Shown here in pieces: positions 1 through 5,953 of a stretch of DNA of 9,580 nt (position 1 is its first letter; each line of letters starts with the position of its first letter). This DNA comes from Bacillota bacterium (lineage in GTDB: Bacteria > Bacillota > Clostridia > Clostridiales > Clostridiaceae). The notes under the pieces were generated by a model. The model made no database searches, had not been told where the DNA came from, and worked only from the letters and a program-made list of their open reading frames with translations. The stretch spans positions 1 to 9,580 of the forward strand of contig JAEZKY010000119.1 in NCBI GenBank assembly GCA_023435985.1, given 5' to 3'. Both the position numbers and the translations under genes were made by a program.

Positions 1-2
1 GT

Positions 3-77
3 GAAGAATTACATCAATATTTTGGATTGACTAAAATATTGCAGAAGGGTAAAATATATAGAATCGGATTTTGTTAA
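3..77 (+). CDS. C-terminal tail of an unidentified protein (partial)
   Basis: An open frame enters from the left edge and runs 24 codons to a TAA at 75-77. The visible end is short and basic and finishes in RIGFC. It carries no motif I recognise. The other two forward frames, and all three reverse frames over bases 1-60, are closed by stops, so this is the only coding reading available here. It could equally be non-coding. A promoter-like sequence for the next gene lies inside it. Confidence 0.35.
   Translation, partial: EELHQYFGLTKILQKGKIYRIGFC
27..55 (+). promoter_or_regulatory. Putative sigma-A promoter for the DUF2294/MpsC gene
   Basis: TTGACT at 27-32 and TAAAAT at 50-55 are separated by exactly 17 bases. 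Each hexamer matches the housekeeping consensus at 5 of 6 positions. Transcription would begin near 62, giving a leader of about 40 nt before the ATG at 102. The site lies within the presumed 3' end of the upstream frame. Such matches arise by chance in A+T-rich DNA, so confidence is moderate. Confidence 0.45.
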
Positions 78-101
78 TAAAGTAGGAGATTTAAATAGAA
101 A

Positions 102-452
102 ATGAGTGCTATAAATCTTGAATTGCAAGAACGAATTAAAAAAGTTACAGTTAAAATTATAAAACATTACAGAGGTAGAGGGCCAGAATATGTTAAGGTA
201 AATAGTAATTCCCCTGATACAATAACTGTAGAGATAAAGGGTATTCTTTCAAATCTTAGCGAAATTTTGGTTAATGAAGGAGCTGTCGATATAGTGACAG
301 ACTATTGGAAAATAATGAAGCCTCATCTTGAAAAAAATTTTCTTCAGGAAGTAAAGGATATATTGAAAAAAGACTTTACTTATAGCTGGAAAATTTGTAA
401 TATAGAAAATGATAATAGAACAGTAGTTATAACGATAAAATTAATAGATTAA
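102..452 (+). CDS. DUF2294 / MpsC-family small protein
   Basis: The product is 116 aa, soluble, with no signal peptide or membrane segment. The N-terminal part (about residues 9-35) is a basic helix followed by HYRGRGPEYVKV. This matches the G[RK]GP-x3-V signature of the DUF2294 family (Pfam PF10057, now named MpsC after a staphylococcal membrane-potential system; B. subtilis YbcI belongs to it). The middle (about 40-60) has the expected beta-strand then helix, TVEIKGILSNLSEIL, and the C-terminus ends in a beta-strand (VVITIKLI). The length is typical for the family. The start is ATG at 102 with AGGAG at 84-88, a slightly long 13-nt spacing. The biochemical role is not established for stand-alone members. 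It lies 175 bases before fdhF and is separated from it by a terminator-like hairpin, so it may be its own transcript. Its link to formate metabolism is suggested only by position. Confidence 0.7.
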   Translation: MSAINLELQERIKKVTVKIIKHYRGRGPEYVKVNSNSPDTITVEIKGILSNLSEILVNEGAVDIVTDYWKIMKPHLEKNFLQEVKDILKKDFTYSWKICNIENDNRTVVITIKLID

Positions 453-476
453 ACTCTAAAAGTTAATAAATTAAGG

Positions 477-507
477 TTGGATTGAAAAGAAGAATATTAA
501 TAATATT
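477..507 (+). promoter_or_regulatory. Putative fdhF operon promoter with overlapping palindrome
   Basis: TTGGAT at 477-482 and TAATAT at 501-506 are separated by 18 bases, a plausible sigma-A promoter with a start near 513. The -10 element lies in a perfect 7-1-7 inverted repeat, AATATTA-A-TAATATT (493-507), which could be an operator. A run of A and T can form such a palindrome by chance. If the promoter is real, its transcript would begin just before the hairpin at 521-567. No comparably good promoter was seen between that hairpin and the fdhF ribosome-binding site. Confidence 0.35.
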
Positions 508-520
508 TTAGCTTTTAAAT

Positions 521-578
521 AAACCAGTACTGAGGACAGTTGAAACAAACAGTCCTTGTACTGGTTTTTTATTTTTTT
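521..578 (+). terminator. Strong hairpin plus T-run (intrinsic terminator or attenuator)
   Basis: Bases 521-530 (AAACCAGTAC) pair perfectly with 558-567. A small internal loop follows, then GGAC 534-537 pairs with GTCC 552-555, and GTT 539-541 pairs with AAC 548-550 around a six-base loop. The stem runs into a T-rich tract at 565-578 with a single A at 571. This is a textbook Rho-independent terminator shape. It may end the transcript of the upstream DUF2294/MpsC gene. If transcription starts near 513 it would instead sit in the fdhF leader and act as an attenuator. I see no match to the molybdenum-cofactor riboswitch, and the leader looks too short for it. Confidence 0.75.
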
Positions 579-610
579 AGATACAATTGATTTTATGAGT
601 AGATAATTAA

Positions 611-616
611 AAGGAG
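611..616 (+). promoter_or_regulatory. Ribosome-binding site deciding the fdhF start
   Basis: AAGGAG at 611-616 overlaps an in-frame GTG at 616-618, which therefore cannot be served by it. The ATG at 628 lies 11 bases downstream and is correctly placed. The fdhF start is therefore set at 628, which drops four residues from the longest open frame. Confidence 0.75.
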
Positions 617-627
617 TGGATCAGAAT

Positions 628-2769
628 ATGGAAAAGAAAGTGTTAACAGTGTGTCCTTATTGCGGAAGTGGGTGTAATTTATATCTTGTAGTTGAGGATG
701 GAAAGATTGTAAGAGCGGAACCTGCAAATGGTGATAATAATGAAGGAAAATTATGTTTAAAAGGATATTATGGCTGGGATTTCTTAAATGACCCTCAAAT
801 ATTAACTTCTAGAATTAAAAAGCCTATGATAAGAAAAAATGGAGAGTTAGAGGAAGTTTCATGGGATGAGGCTATTAAATTTACAGCAGAAAATCTTATG
901 AAGATAAAAGCTAAATATGGAGCAGATGCAATTATGGGGACAGGCTCAGCTAGAGGTCCAGGTAATGAACCAAACTATGTAATGCAAAAGTTTATGAGAG
1001 CAGTTATTGGAACTAACAATATAGATCATTGTGCTAGAGTATGCCATGGACCATCTGTTGCAGGACTTACTTATTCACTAGGTGATGGCGCAATGTCAAA
1101 TTCTATTCCAGAAATTGAAGATTCAGATGTTTTATTTATATTTGGATATAATCCTGCAGAAACTCATCCTATAGTAGCAAGAAGAATAGTTAAGGCTAAA
1201 GAAAAGGGTGCAAAAGTAATTGTGACAGATCCTAGAAAAACAGATGTTGTAAGACTATCTGATTTATGGCTTCAGCTAAAGGGTGGAACTAACATGGCTC
1301 TAGTTAATGCCTTTGGAAATGTGTTAATAAATGAAGATTTATATGATCATGATTATGTAGAAAAATATACTGAGGATTTTGAAAAGTATAAAGCAGAAGT
1401 AGAAAAATATACTCCAGAATATGCTGAAAAGATAACAGGCGTAAAAGCTGACTATATAAGAAAAGCAATGAGGACTTATGCAAAGGCTAAAAATGCCACA
1501 ATATTATATGGTATGGGTGTTTGTCAATTCTCACAAGCTGTTGATGTAGTAAGGGGTCTCGCATCTATTGCTCTTTTAACAGGAAACTTTGCAAGACCGA
1601 GTGTTGGAATTGGACCAGTTCGTGGACAAAATAATGTACAAGGAACTTGTGACATGGGGACAATCCCTAATAATTATCCAGGATATCAACTTGTAACAGA
1701 TAAGAAAGTACAAGAAAAATTTGAAAAGGCTTGGGGCGTTAAACTTTCAGATAAAAATGGATACTTTTTAACTCAAGTGCCTGAATTAGTTCTTAAGGAA
1801 GATAAAATAAAAGCCTACTATATATTTGGAGAAGATCCAGTTCAAAGTGATCCAAATGCAGCAGAGCTTAGAGAAGCTTTAGATAAAATTGAATTTATAG
1901 TGGTACAAGATATATTTATGAATAAAACAGCCCTTCATGCTGATGTTATTTTACCTTCAACTTCTTGGGGAGAACATGATGGAGTTTATAGTTCAGCAGA
2001 TAGAGGCTTCCAAAGGATAAGAAAAGCAGTGGAACCTTTAGGGGATGTAAAAACCGATTGGGAAATAATAAGTGCAGTAGCAACAGCTATGGGTTACCCC
2101 ATGAATTATAAAAATACAGAGGAAATATGGGATGAAATGAGAAGCCTATGTCCTAAGTTTGCAGGAGCAAGCTATAAAAAGATTGAAGAACAAGGAATTG
2201 TTAGATGGCCTTGTCCTACAGAAGATCACAAAGGAACTTCTTATTTATATGAAGGAAATAAATTTACGACTCCTAGCGGTAAAGGAAGATTATTTGCTTG
2301 TGAATGGAGACCACCAGTTGAATTAACAGATGAAGAATATCCTTTAAGTTTATCAACAGTAAGGGAAGTTGGACATTATTCAGTAAGAACAATGACAGGA
2401 AATTGTCGTGCCCTTCAAAAGCTTGCAGATGAACCAGGATTTATACAAATGAGTATTGAAGATGCAGAGGAGTTAAATATAAAAGACCAAGAACTTGTAA
2501 GAATAACATCTAGAAGAGGAAGTGTATTATCAAGAGCACTTATTACTGAAAGAGTTAAAAAGGGTTCTACTTTTATGACATATCAATGGTGGATTGGTGC
2601 ATGTAATGAGTTAACTAATGATAGCCTTGATCCTATTTCAAAAACTCCTGAATTTAAGTATTGTGCAATTAAGGTTGAAAGAATCGAAAATCAAAAGTCA
2701 GCTGAGGAATATATAATAACCGAATACGAAAATATAAGAAAGAAAATGAGAATAACATCTGAAAAATAA
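628..2769 (+). CDS. fdhF: Formate dehydrogenase H-type catalytic subunit (Cys variant)
   Basis: This is a molybdo/tungsto-bis-MGD enzyme interconverting formate and CO2, cytoplasmic with no Tat signal. Length is 713 aa, close to the 715 of E. coli FdhF. The N-terminal [4Fe-4S] site is CPYCGSGC (C9, C12, C16) plus C43 in KLCLKG, followed by the electron-relay lysine K45. The active site reads CARVCHGPSVAGL: Cys139 (TGC, 1042-1044) ligates the metal where E. coli uses selenocysteine, and His140 follows. The substrate arginine is R332 in PVRGQNNVQGTCDMG. The C-terminal dinucleotide-binding domain contains STVREVGHYSVRTMTGNC and MTYQWWIGACNELT. ATG 628 was preferred because GTG 616 overlaps the ribosome-binding site. 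The gene heads a string of cofactor, electron-transfer and hydrogenase genes, so its partner is likely the HycB/HydA module and not NAD. Whether Mo or W is used cannot be read from the sequence. Confidence 0.95.
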   Translation: MEKKVLTVCPYCGSGCNLYLVVEDGKIVRAEPANGDNNEGKLCLKGYYGWDFLNDPQILTSRIKKPMIRKNGELEEVSWDEAIKFTAENLMKIKAKYGADAIMGTGSARGPGNEPNYVMQKFMRAVIGTNNIDHCARVCHGPSVAGLTYSLGDGAMSNSIPEIEDSDVLFIFGYNPAETHPIVARRIVKAKEKGAKVIVTDPRKTDVVRLSDLWLQLKGGTNMALVNAFGNVLINEDLYDHDYVEKYTEDFEKYKAEVEKYTPEYAEKITGVKADYIRKAMRTYAKAKNATILYGMGVCQFSQAVDVVRGLASIALLTGNFARPSVGIGPVRGQNNVQGTCDMGTIPNNYPGYQLVTDKKVQEKFEKAWGVKLSDKNGYFLTQVPELVLKEDKIKAYYIFGEDPVQSDPNAAELREALDKIEFIVVQDIFMNKTALHADVILPSTSWGEHDGVYSSADRGFQRIRKAVEPLGDVKTDWEIISAVATAMGYPMNYKNTEEIWDEMRSLCPKFAGASYKKIEEQGIVRWPCPTEDHKGTSYLYEGNKFTTPSGKGRLFACEWRPPVELTDEEYPLSLSTVREVGHYSVRTMTGNCRALQKLADEPGFIQMSIEDAEELNIKDQELVRITSRRGSVLSRALITERVKKGSTFMTYQWWIGACNELTNDSLDPISKTPEFKYCAIKVERIENQKSAEEYIITEYENIRKKMRITSEK

Positions 2770-2789
2770 TATTTGGAAAGGAAATAGCA

Positions 2790-4001
2790 ATGATTAGTGT
2801 AGAAGAAGCTTTAAGAATAATTTTAGAAGAGTCTAAGGCTTTAGAAGGTGAAGAGAAGGATATTTTATCTTGTTTAAATAAGGTATTAGCAGAAGATATA
2901 TATTCTAGAGATAATCTTCCACCCTTTGATAAATCAGCAATGGATGGATATGCCATAAAAGGTGAGGATACGAATGTTTATGAGGACGGAGTTTCAATAA
3001 AGCTTAAGATAGTTGATCTTATAAAAGCTGGGGAGTCTAGTGATAAAGAATTAAGTAACGGTCAAGCCATGAAGATAATGACAGGAGCGCCAGTGCCTAA
3101 AGGTGCAAATGCAGTAATACAAATTGAAAAAGTAGAAGTTCGTAAAGATAATCTTTATATTTCTGAGAAAGTTAAAAGCGGATGCAATGTAATAAAGCTT
3201 GGTGAAGAAATTAAAATAGGAGATATTGCTTTAAGAAAAGGAACACTGATTAGGCCAACTGAAATTGGAGTTTTAGCTTCTTTAGGTTATAGCAAAATTA
3301 AAGTTCATAGAAATCCAGTAGTAGCAATACTTACAACGGGAGATGAACTTGTAGACATAAATGAAACTCCTAAGTTTGGACAAATAAGAAATAGCAATGA
3401 ATATTCGCTAAAAGCATTAATTAAGAATTTAGGCTTAGAAGCTTTATCCCTAGGAATTGTAGAAGATAAAAAGGATACTTTAAAAAGTAAAATTAAAGAA
3501 GCATTAGAAAAATCAGATGTAGTTGTAACTTCAGGTGGTGCGTCAGTTGGAGATTTTGATTTTGTAGAACAAGTATTAAAGGAAATAAATGCTGATATAA
3601 AATTTCAATCTGTAGCTATAAAGCCTGGAAAGCCAATAAGTTTTGCAGTTATTGATAAAAAACTATTTTTTAGCTTACCAGGTAATCCTTTATCAGCAAT
3701 AACTACCTTTGAAGAATTCGTAAAGCCAGCTTGTGAAAAAATGCTTGGTAAAAACATGGAGAGTGATAATACCTTACCAGTTATATTAGCTGAAGACTTT
3801 AAAGAAAAAGAAGGCAGAAGTAAGTACATATATGTAAAGATAAAAGCTGAGAATGGAAAGTTATACGCATATAAGGCCGGATCTCAAAGCTCTAACCAGT
3901 TGATTACTATGAGTAAGGCAAATGGAATAATAATAATGCCAGAAGGAATTGGATATAAAAAGGCAGGGGAAGTTTTAAGTGGAAAATTCATCTTTAAATA
4001 A
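2790..4001 (+). CDS. moeA: Molybdopterin molybdotransferase MoeA
   Basis: MoeA inserts molybdate (or tungstate) into adenylated molybdopterin. The 403-aa length is normal for the family. Visible motifs in order are PPFDKSAMDGYA (residues 45-55, with the conserved Asp52), MTGAPVPKGANAV (97-109), TTGDELV (182-188, Glu186), SGGASVGDFDFV (248-259), KPGKPISFAV (279-288) and LPGNPLSAITTFEEFV (296-311). The last is the MoCF-type domain shared with MogA. A C-terminal domain-IV beta-barrel follows. The ATG at 2790 has AAAGGA at 2777-2782 and begins 20 bases after fdhF. The gene end overlaps mobB by 23 bases, so the two are probably translationally coupled. Its place directly behind fdhF fits a dedicated cofactor supply for this enzyme. 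Confidence 0.95.
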   Translation: MISVEEALRIILEESKALEGEEKDILSCLNKVLAEDIYSRDNLPPFDKSAMDGYAIKGEDTNVYEDGVSIKLKIVDLIKAGESSDKELSNGQAMKIMTGAPVPKGANAVIQIEKVEVRKDNLYISEKVKSGCNVIKLGEEIKIGDIALRKGTLIRPTEIGVLASLGYSKIKVHRNPVVAILTTGDELVDINETPKFGQIRNSNEYSLKALIKNLGLEALSLGIVEDKKDTLKSKIKEALEKSDVVVTSGGASVGDFDFVEQVLKEINADIKFQSVAIKPGKPISFAVIDKKLFFSLPGNPLSAITTFEEFVKPACEKMLGKNMESDNTLPVILAEDFKEKEGRSKYIYVKIKAENGKLYAYKAGSQSSNQLITMSKANGIIIMPEGIGYKKAGEVLSGKFIFK

Positions 4002-4518
4002 ATCAAGTGAGATTAAAGTAATATCTATAGTTGCAACTAAATCTGAAACAGGGAAGACAACGCTCATAGAAGCATTAATACCTATATTAAAAGAAAAAAA
4101 CTATAACATAGGAGTCTTAAAACACGATGCTCATAATTTTGAAATTGATAAAGAGGGAAAAGACAGTTATAGATTTGTAAAAGCTGGAGCAGACAAAATG
4201 GTTATTTCATCAAAAGAAAAAATAGCTATGATAGAGAAAACTAAGGAAGAAAAAGATCTTGAAGAAATACTAGAGCTATTTGCAGGTATGGATTTGGTAA
4301 TCATAGAGGGATATAAAAATAATGGATACCCTAAAATAGAAGTTCATAGAAAAGAAGTTGATTCAAAGCTTCTATGTGAAAATGAAAGTTTAGATAGAAC
4401 GAAATTTTTAGCAGTAGCTACTGATGAAAAGCTAAGTTTAGACATGGAACAATTGGATATTAATGATGTGAAGAAGATAGCTGAATTTATTGAGGACAAA
4501 GTTATAAAGGAGAAATAA
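3979..4518 (+). CDS. mobB: Molybdopterin-guanine dinucleotide biosynthesis adaptor MobB
   Basis: The product is a 179-aa GTP-binding accessory protein for forming or delivering the MGD cofactor. The N-terminal P-loop region is VATKSETGKTTLI (18-30). The GKTT is intact, but the residue five before it is Thr where the Walker A consensus has Gly or Ala. Family motifs follow: KHDAHNFEIDKEGKDSYRFVKAGAD (48-72) and LVIIEGYKNNGYPKIEVHR (106-124), both typical of MobB. The start is GTG at 3979 inside the end of moeA, chosen because AGGGGA (3965-3970) lies 8 bases upstream and no ATG is available before the P-loop. The stop is 3 bases before fdhD. Family assignment is secure; whether it hydrolyses GTP normally is unknown. 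Confidence 0.9.
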   Translation: MENSSLNKSSEIKVISIVATKSETGKTTLIEALIPILKEKNYNIGVLKHDAHNFEIDKEGKDSYRFVKAGADKMVISSKEKIAMIEKTKEEKDLEEILELFAGMDLVIIEGYKNNGYPKIEVHRKEVDSKLLCENESLDRTKFLAVATDEKLSLDMEQLDINDVKKIAEFIEDKVIKEK

Positions 4519-4521
4519 ATA

Positions 4522-5334
4522 ATGGAAAAAACATTAGAATGTAAAGTTTTTAAAATAGAAGACGGCATTGGGAAAGCAGATGTCGATGAGCTTCTAGTTA
4601 GAGAATACCCACTAACAATTTTTCTTAATGGAAAAAAATTAGCTACACTTTTATGTAGTCCAGAAAACTTAAAAGCATTGTCAGTTGGTTTTTTAAGAAC
4701 AGAAGGTTTAATAAATACTAGTGATGATATAATATCTTTTAATTTAAATGAAGAAAAAGGAATTGCAGAGGTTGAGACTAAAAATAAAGATGCTGCTCGT
4801 GAAAGCTTTTTCTCTAAGAAAATTGATTTAGAAAGTATAAAGGATCAATCAGTTGATGGAATTGATAATTTCTTAGATTCCTTAAGCTGCAAGCCTGTTG
4901 AAAGTGATGCAAAAATGTATACTGAAAAAATATTTAAATTTATGAGAACAAATTTAGATTATTCAGATGTTTTTAAGAACACAGGAGGAGTTCACTGCGT
5001 TGCATTATGTGATAGAAATGAAATGCTGGTAGTGTATGAAGATGTAGCTAGACATAATGCATTGGACAAGGTTATTGGAGAATCGCTTATGAAAGGAATA
5101 TTCCTTAAGGATAAAGCGGTTATACTTAGTGGAAGAGTCTCTCTTGAAATGATATTAAAGGCAGCTAAGCTGGAAATACCAATAATTATATCTAAATCAG
5201 CACCTACAAGTCTTTCTGTGGCGCTTGCCAAAAGATTAAATATTACCTTAGTTGGATTTGTAAGAGGCAATAAAATGAATATATATGCTAATGGATATAG
5301 AATTGTAGATACTAATAAAAAATCAGAATTCTAG
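4522..5334 (+). CDS. fdhD: Formate dehydrogenase accessory sulfurtransferase FdhD
   Basis: FdhD passes sulfur from a cysteine desulfurase to the Mo/W-bis-MGD before it enters formate dehydrogenase, and FdhF-type enzymes require it. The 270-aa length is normal. Motifs are REYPLTIFLNG (27-37), SPENLKALSVGFLRTEGLI (46-64), FKNTGGVHCVAL (151-162), YEDVARHNALDKVIG (172-186; most relatives have EDVGRHNA) and LSGRVSLEM...SAPTSLSVALAKRLNITLVGFVRG (202-249). The loop that in E. coli carries the sulfur-transferring CxxC (C121/C124) here has a single Cys123, in LSCKPVES. The ATG at 4522 has AAAGGAG at 4506-4512. The gene stands 46 bases before the first hycB-like gene, linking cofactor loading to the enzyme's own operon. 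Confidence 0.95.
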   Translation: MEKTLECKVFKIEDGIGKADVDELLVREYPLTIFLNGKKLATLLCSPENLKALSVGFLRTEGLINTSDDIISFNLNEEKGIAEVETKNKDAARESFFSKKIDLESIKDQSVDGIDNFLDSLSCKPVESDAKMYTEKIFKFMRTNLDYSDVFKNTGGVHCVALCDRNEMLVVYEDVARHNALDKVIGESLMKGIFLKDKAVILSGRVSLEMILKAAKLEIPIIISKSAPTSLSVALAKRLNITLVGFVRGNKMNIYANGYRIVDTNKKSEF

Positions 5335-5363
5335 TATTTTGTTTTTTAGATGCTTGATTGTAC

Positions 5364-5370
5364 AAAGGAG
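5364..5370 (+). promoter_or_regulatory. Ribosome-binding site deciding the first hycB start
   Basis: AAAGGAG at 5364-5370 lies 10 bases before ATG 5381. A longer in-frame reading from TTG at 5339 lies upstream of this site and has no Shine-Dalgarno of its own. It would also add a non-conserved 14-residue prefix, so 5381 is taken as the start. Confidence 0.8.
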
Positions 5371-5380
5371 TGAAATTAAT

Positions 5381-5935
5381 ATGGAAAATTACAATTCTTT
5401 TATTGTGGGAGATGCTAATAAGTGTGTGGGGTGTAAGGCCTGTGAAATAGCTTGCTTTAAGGCTCATAATGAAGCAGTTACTGTTGGAAATATAAAAACA
5501 CCAATAGTTTCTAGAATACATGTTATTAAAGATAAGAACTTTACAGTTCCAGTTCAATGTAGACATTGTGAAAATGCGCCTTGTGCAAAGGTCTGTCCTA
5601 TAAATGCAATTAAAAATGAAGATAATGCAATAATAATTGATGAAGAAATTTGTATAGGTTGTAAAGCATGCGCAGTAGCTTGCCCGTTTGGCGCTATTGA
5701 AATGGGAACTAAATATAAGTCTGGAAGACCAGTTATGCAAAATGTCCAGAAGGAATTATTTGAAGAAGTACTAGAAGAAAAAGAAACAAAGGTTGCATAT
5801 AAATGCGATTTATGTAAAGAACAAGGTGAACCAGCTTGTGTAAAAGCATGTCCTAAAGATGCTCTTAAATTATTCGATGTCGTAGAAGAAAAAAGAATAA
5901 GAAACATAAGAGCAGTAAGTAACTTAAACTTATAA
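5381..5935 (+). CDS. hycB: HycB/HydN-like four-[4Fe-4S] electron-transfer subunit (1)
   Basis: This 184-aa soluble polyferredoxin subunit relays electrons between FdhF and the hydrogenase. Sixteen cysteines form four cluster motifs: CVGCKACEIAC (15-25), CRHCENAPCAKVC (60-72), CIGCKACAVAC (91-101) and CDLCKEQGEPACVKAC (142-157). This is the pattern of HycB, HydN and the small subunits of HDCR. There is no Tat signal and no C-terminal membrane helix, unlike membrane-bound FDH beta subunits. The C-terminus (about 168-184) is a predicted basic helix ending in NLNL. It lies directly upstream of hydA (18-base gap), and a paralogue lies directly downstream of hydA. Which HDCR small subunit it corresponds to cannot be settled by eye. 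Confidence 0.9.
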   Translation: MENYNSFIVGDANKCVGCKACEIACFKAHNEAVTVGNIKTPIVSRIHVIKDKNFTVPVQCRHCENAPCAKVCPINAIKNEDNAIIIDEEICIGCKACAVACPFGAIEMGTKYKSGRPVMQNVQKELFEEVLEEKETKVAYKCDLCKEQGEPACVKACPKDALKLFDVVEEKRIRNIRAVSNLNL

Positions 5936-5953
5936 GAGAGAGGAATTAAATTT

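Noticed and set aside
453..627. Molybdenum-cofactor riboswitch upstream of fdhF
   Set aside because: The space contains one simple hairpin with a T-run and lacks room and the multi-stem pattern expected for that element.
1357..1413. 15-base direct repeat GTAGAAAAATATACT in fdhF (1357-1371 and 1399-1413)
   Set aside because: It encodes VEKYT twice in a helical surface region, is A-rich and has no third copy. It is probably a chance or minor local duplication.
2669..2956. 95-codon minus-strand frame across the fdhF/moeA junction
   Set aside because: It overlaps conserved ends of two real genes and has no family resemblance or start signal.
3605..3829. Minus-strand frame in moeA (also those at 4344-4568 and 4992-5270)
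   Set aside because: They are short shadows inside well-supported genes, with no independent evidence of coding.
5335..5380. Internal promoter between fdhD and the first hycB-like gene
   Set aside because: The best pair (TTGTTT and TACAAA) would place the -10 inside the ribosome-binding site, and the T-run after fdhD has no stem, so neither promoter nor terminator is supported.
5312..5740. 142-codon open frame on the minus strand
   Set aside because: It is the antisense shadow of the first hycB-like gene. It has no ribosome-binding site, is low in complexity, and has no recognisable domain.
5554..5907. 117-codon open frame on the minus strand
   Set aside because: It lies fully antisense to the conserved cluster motifs of the first hycB-like gene, so it is a shadow frame.
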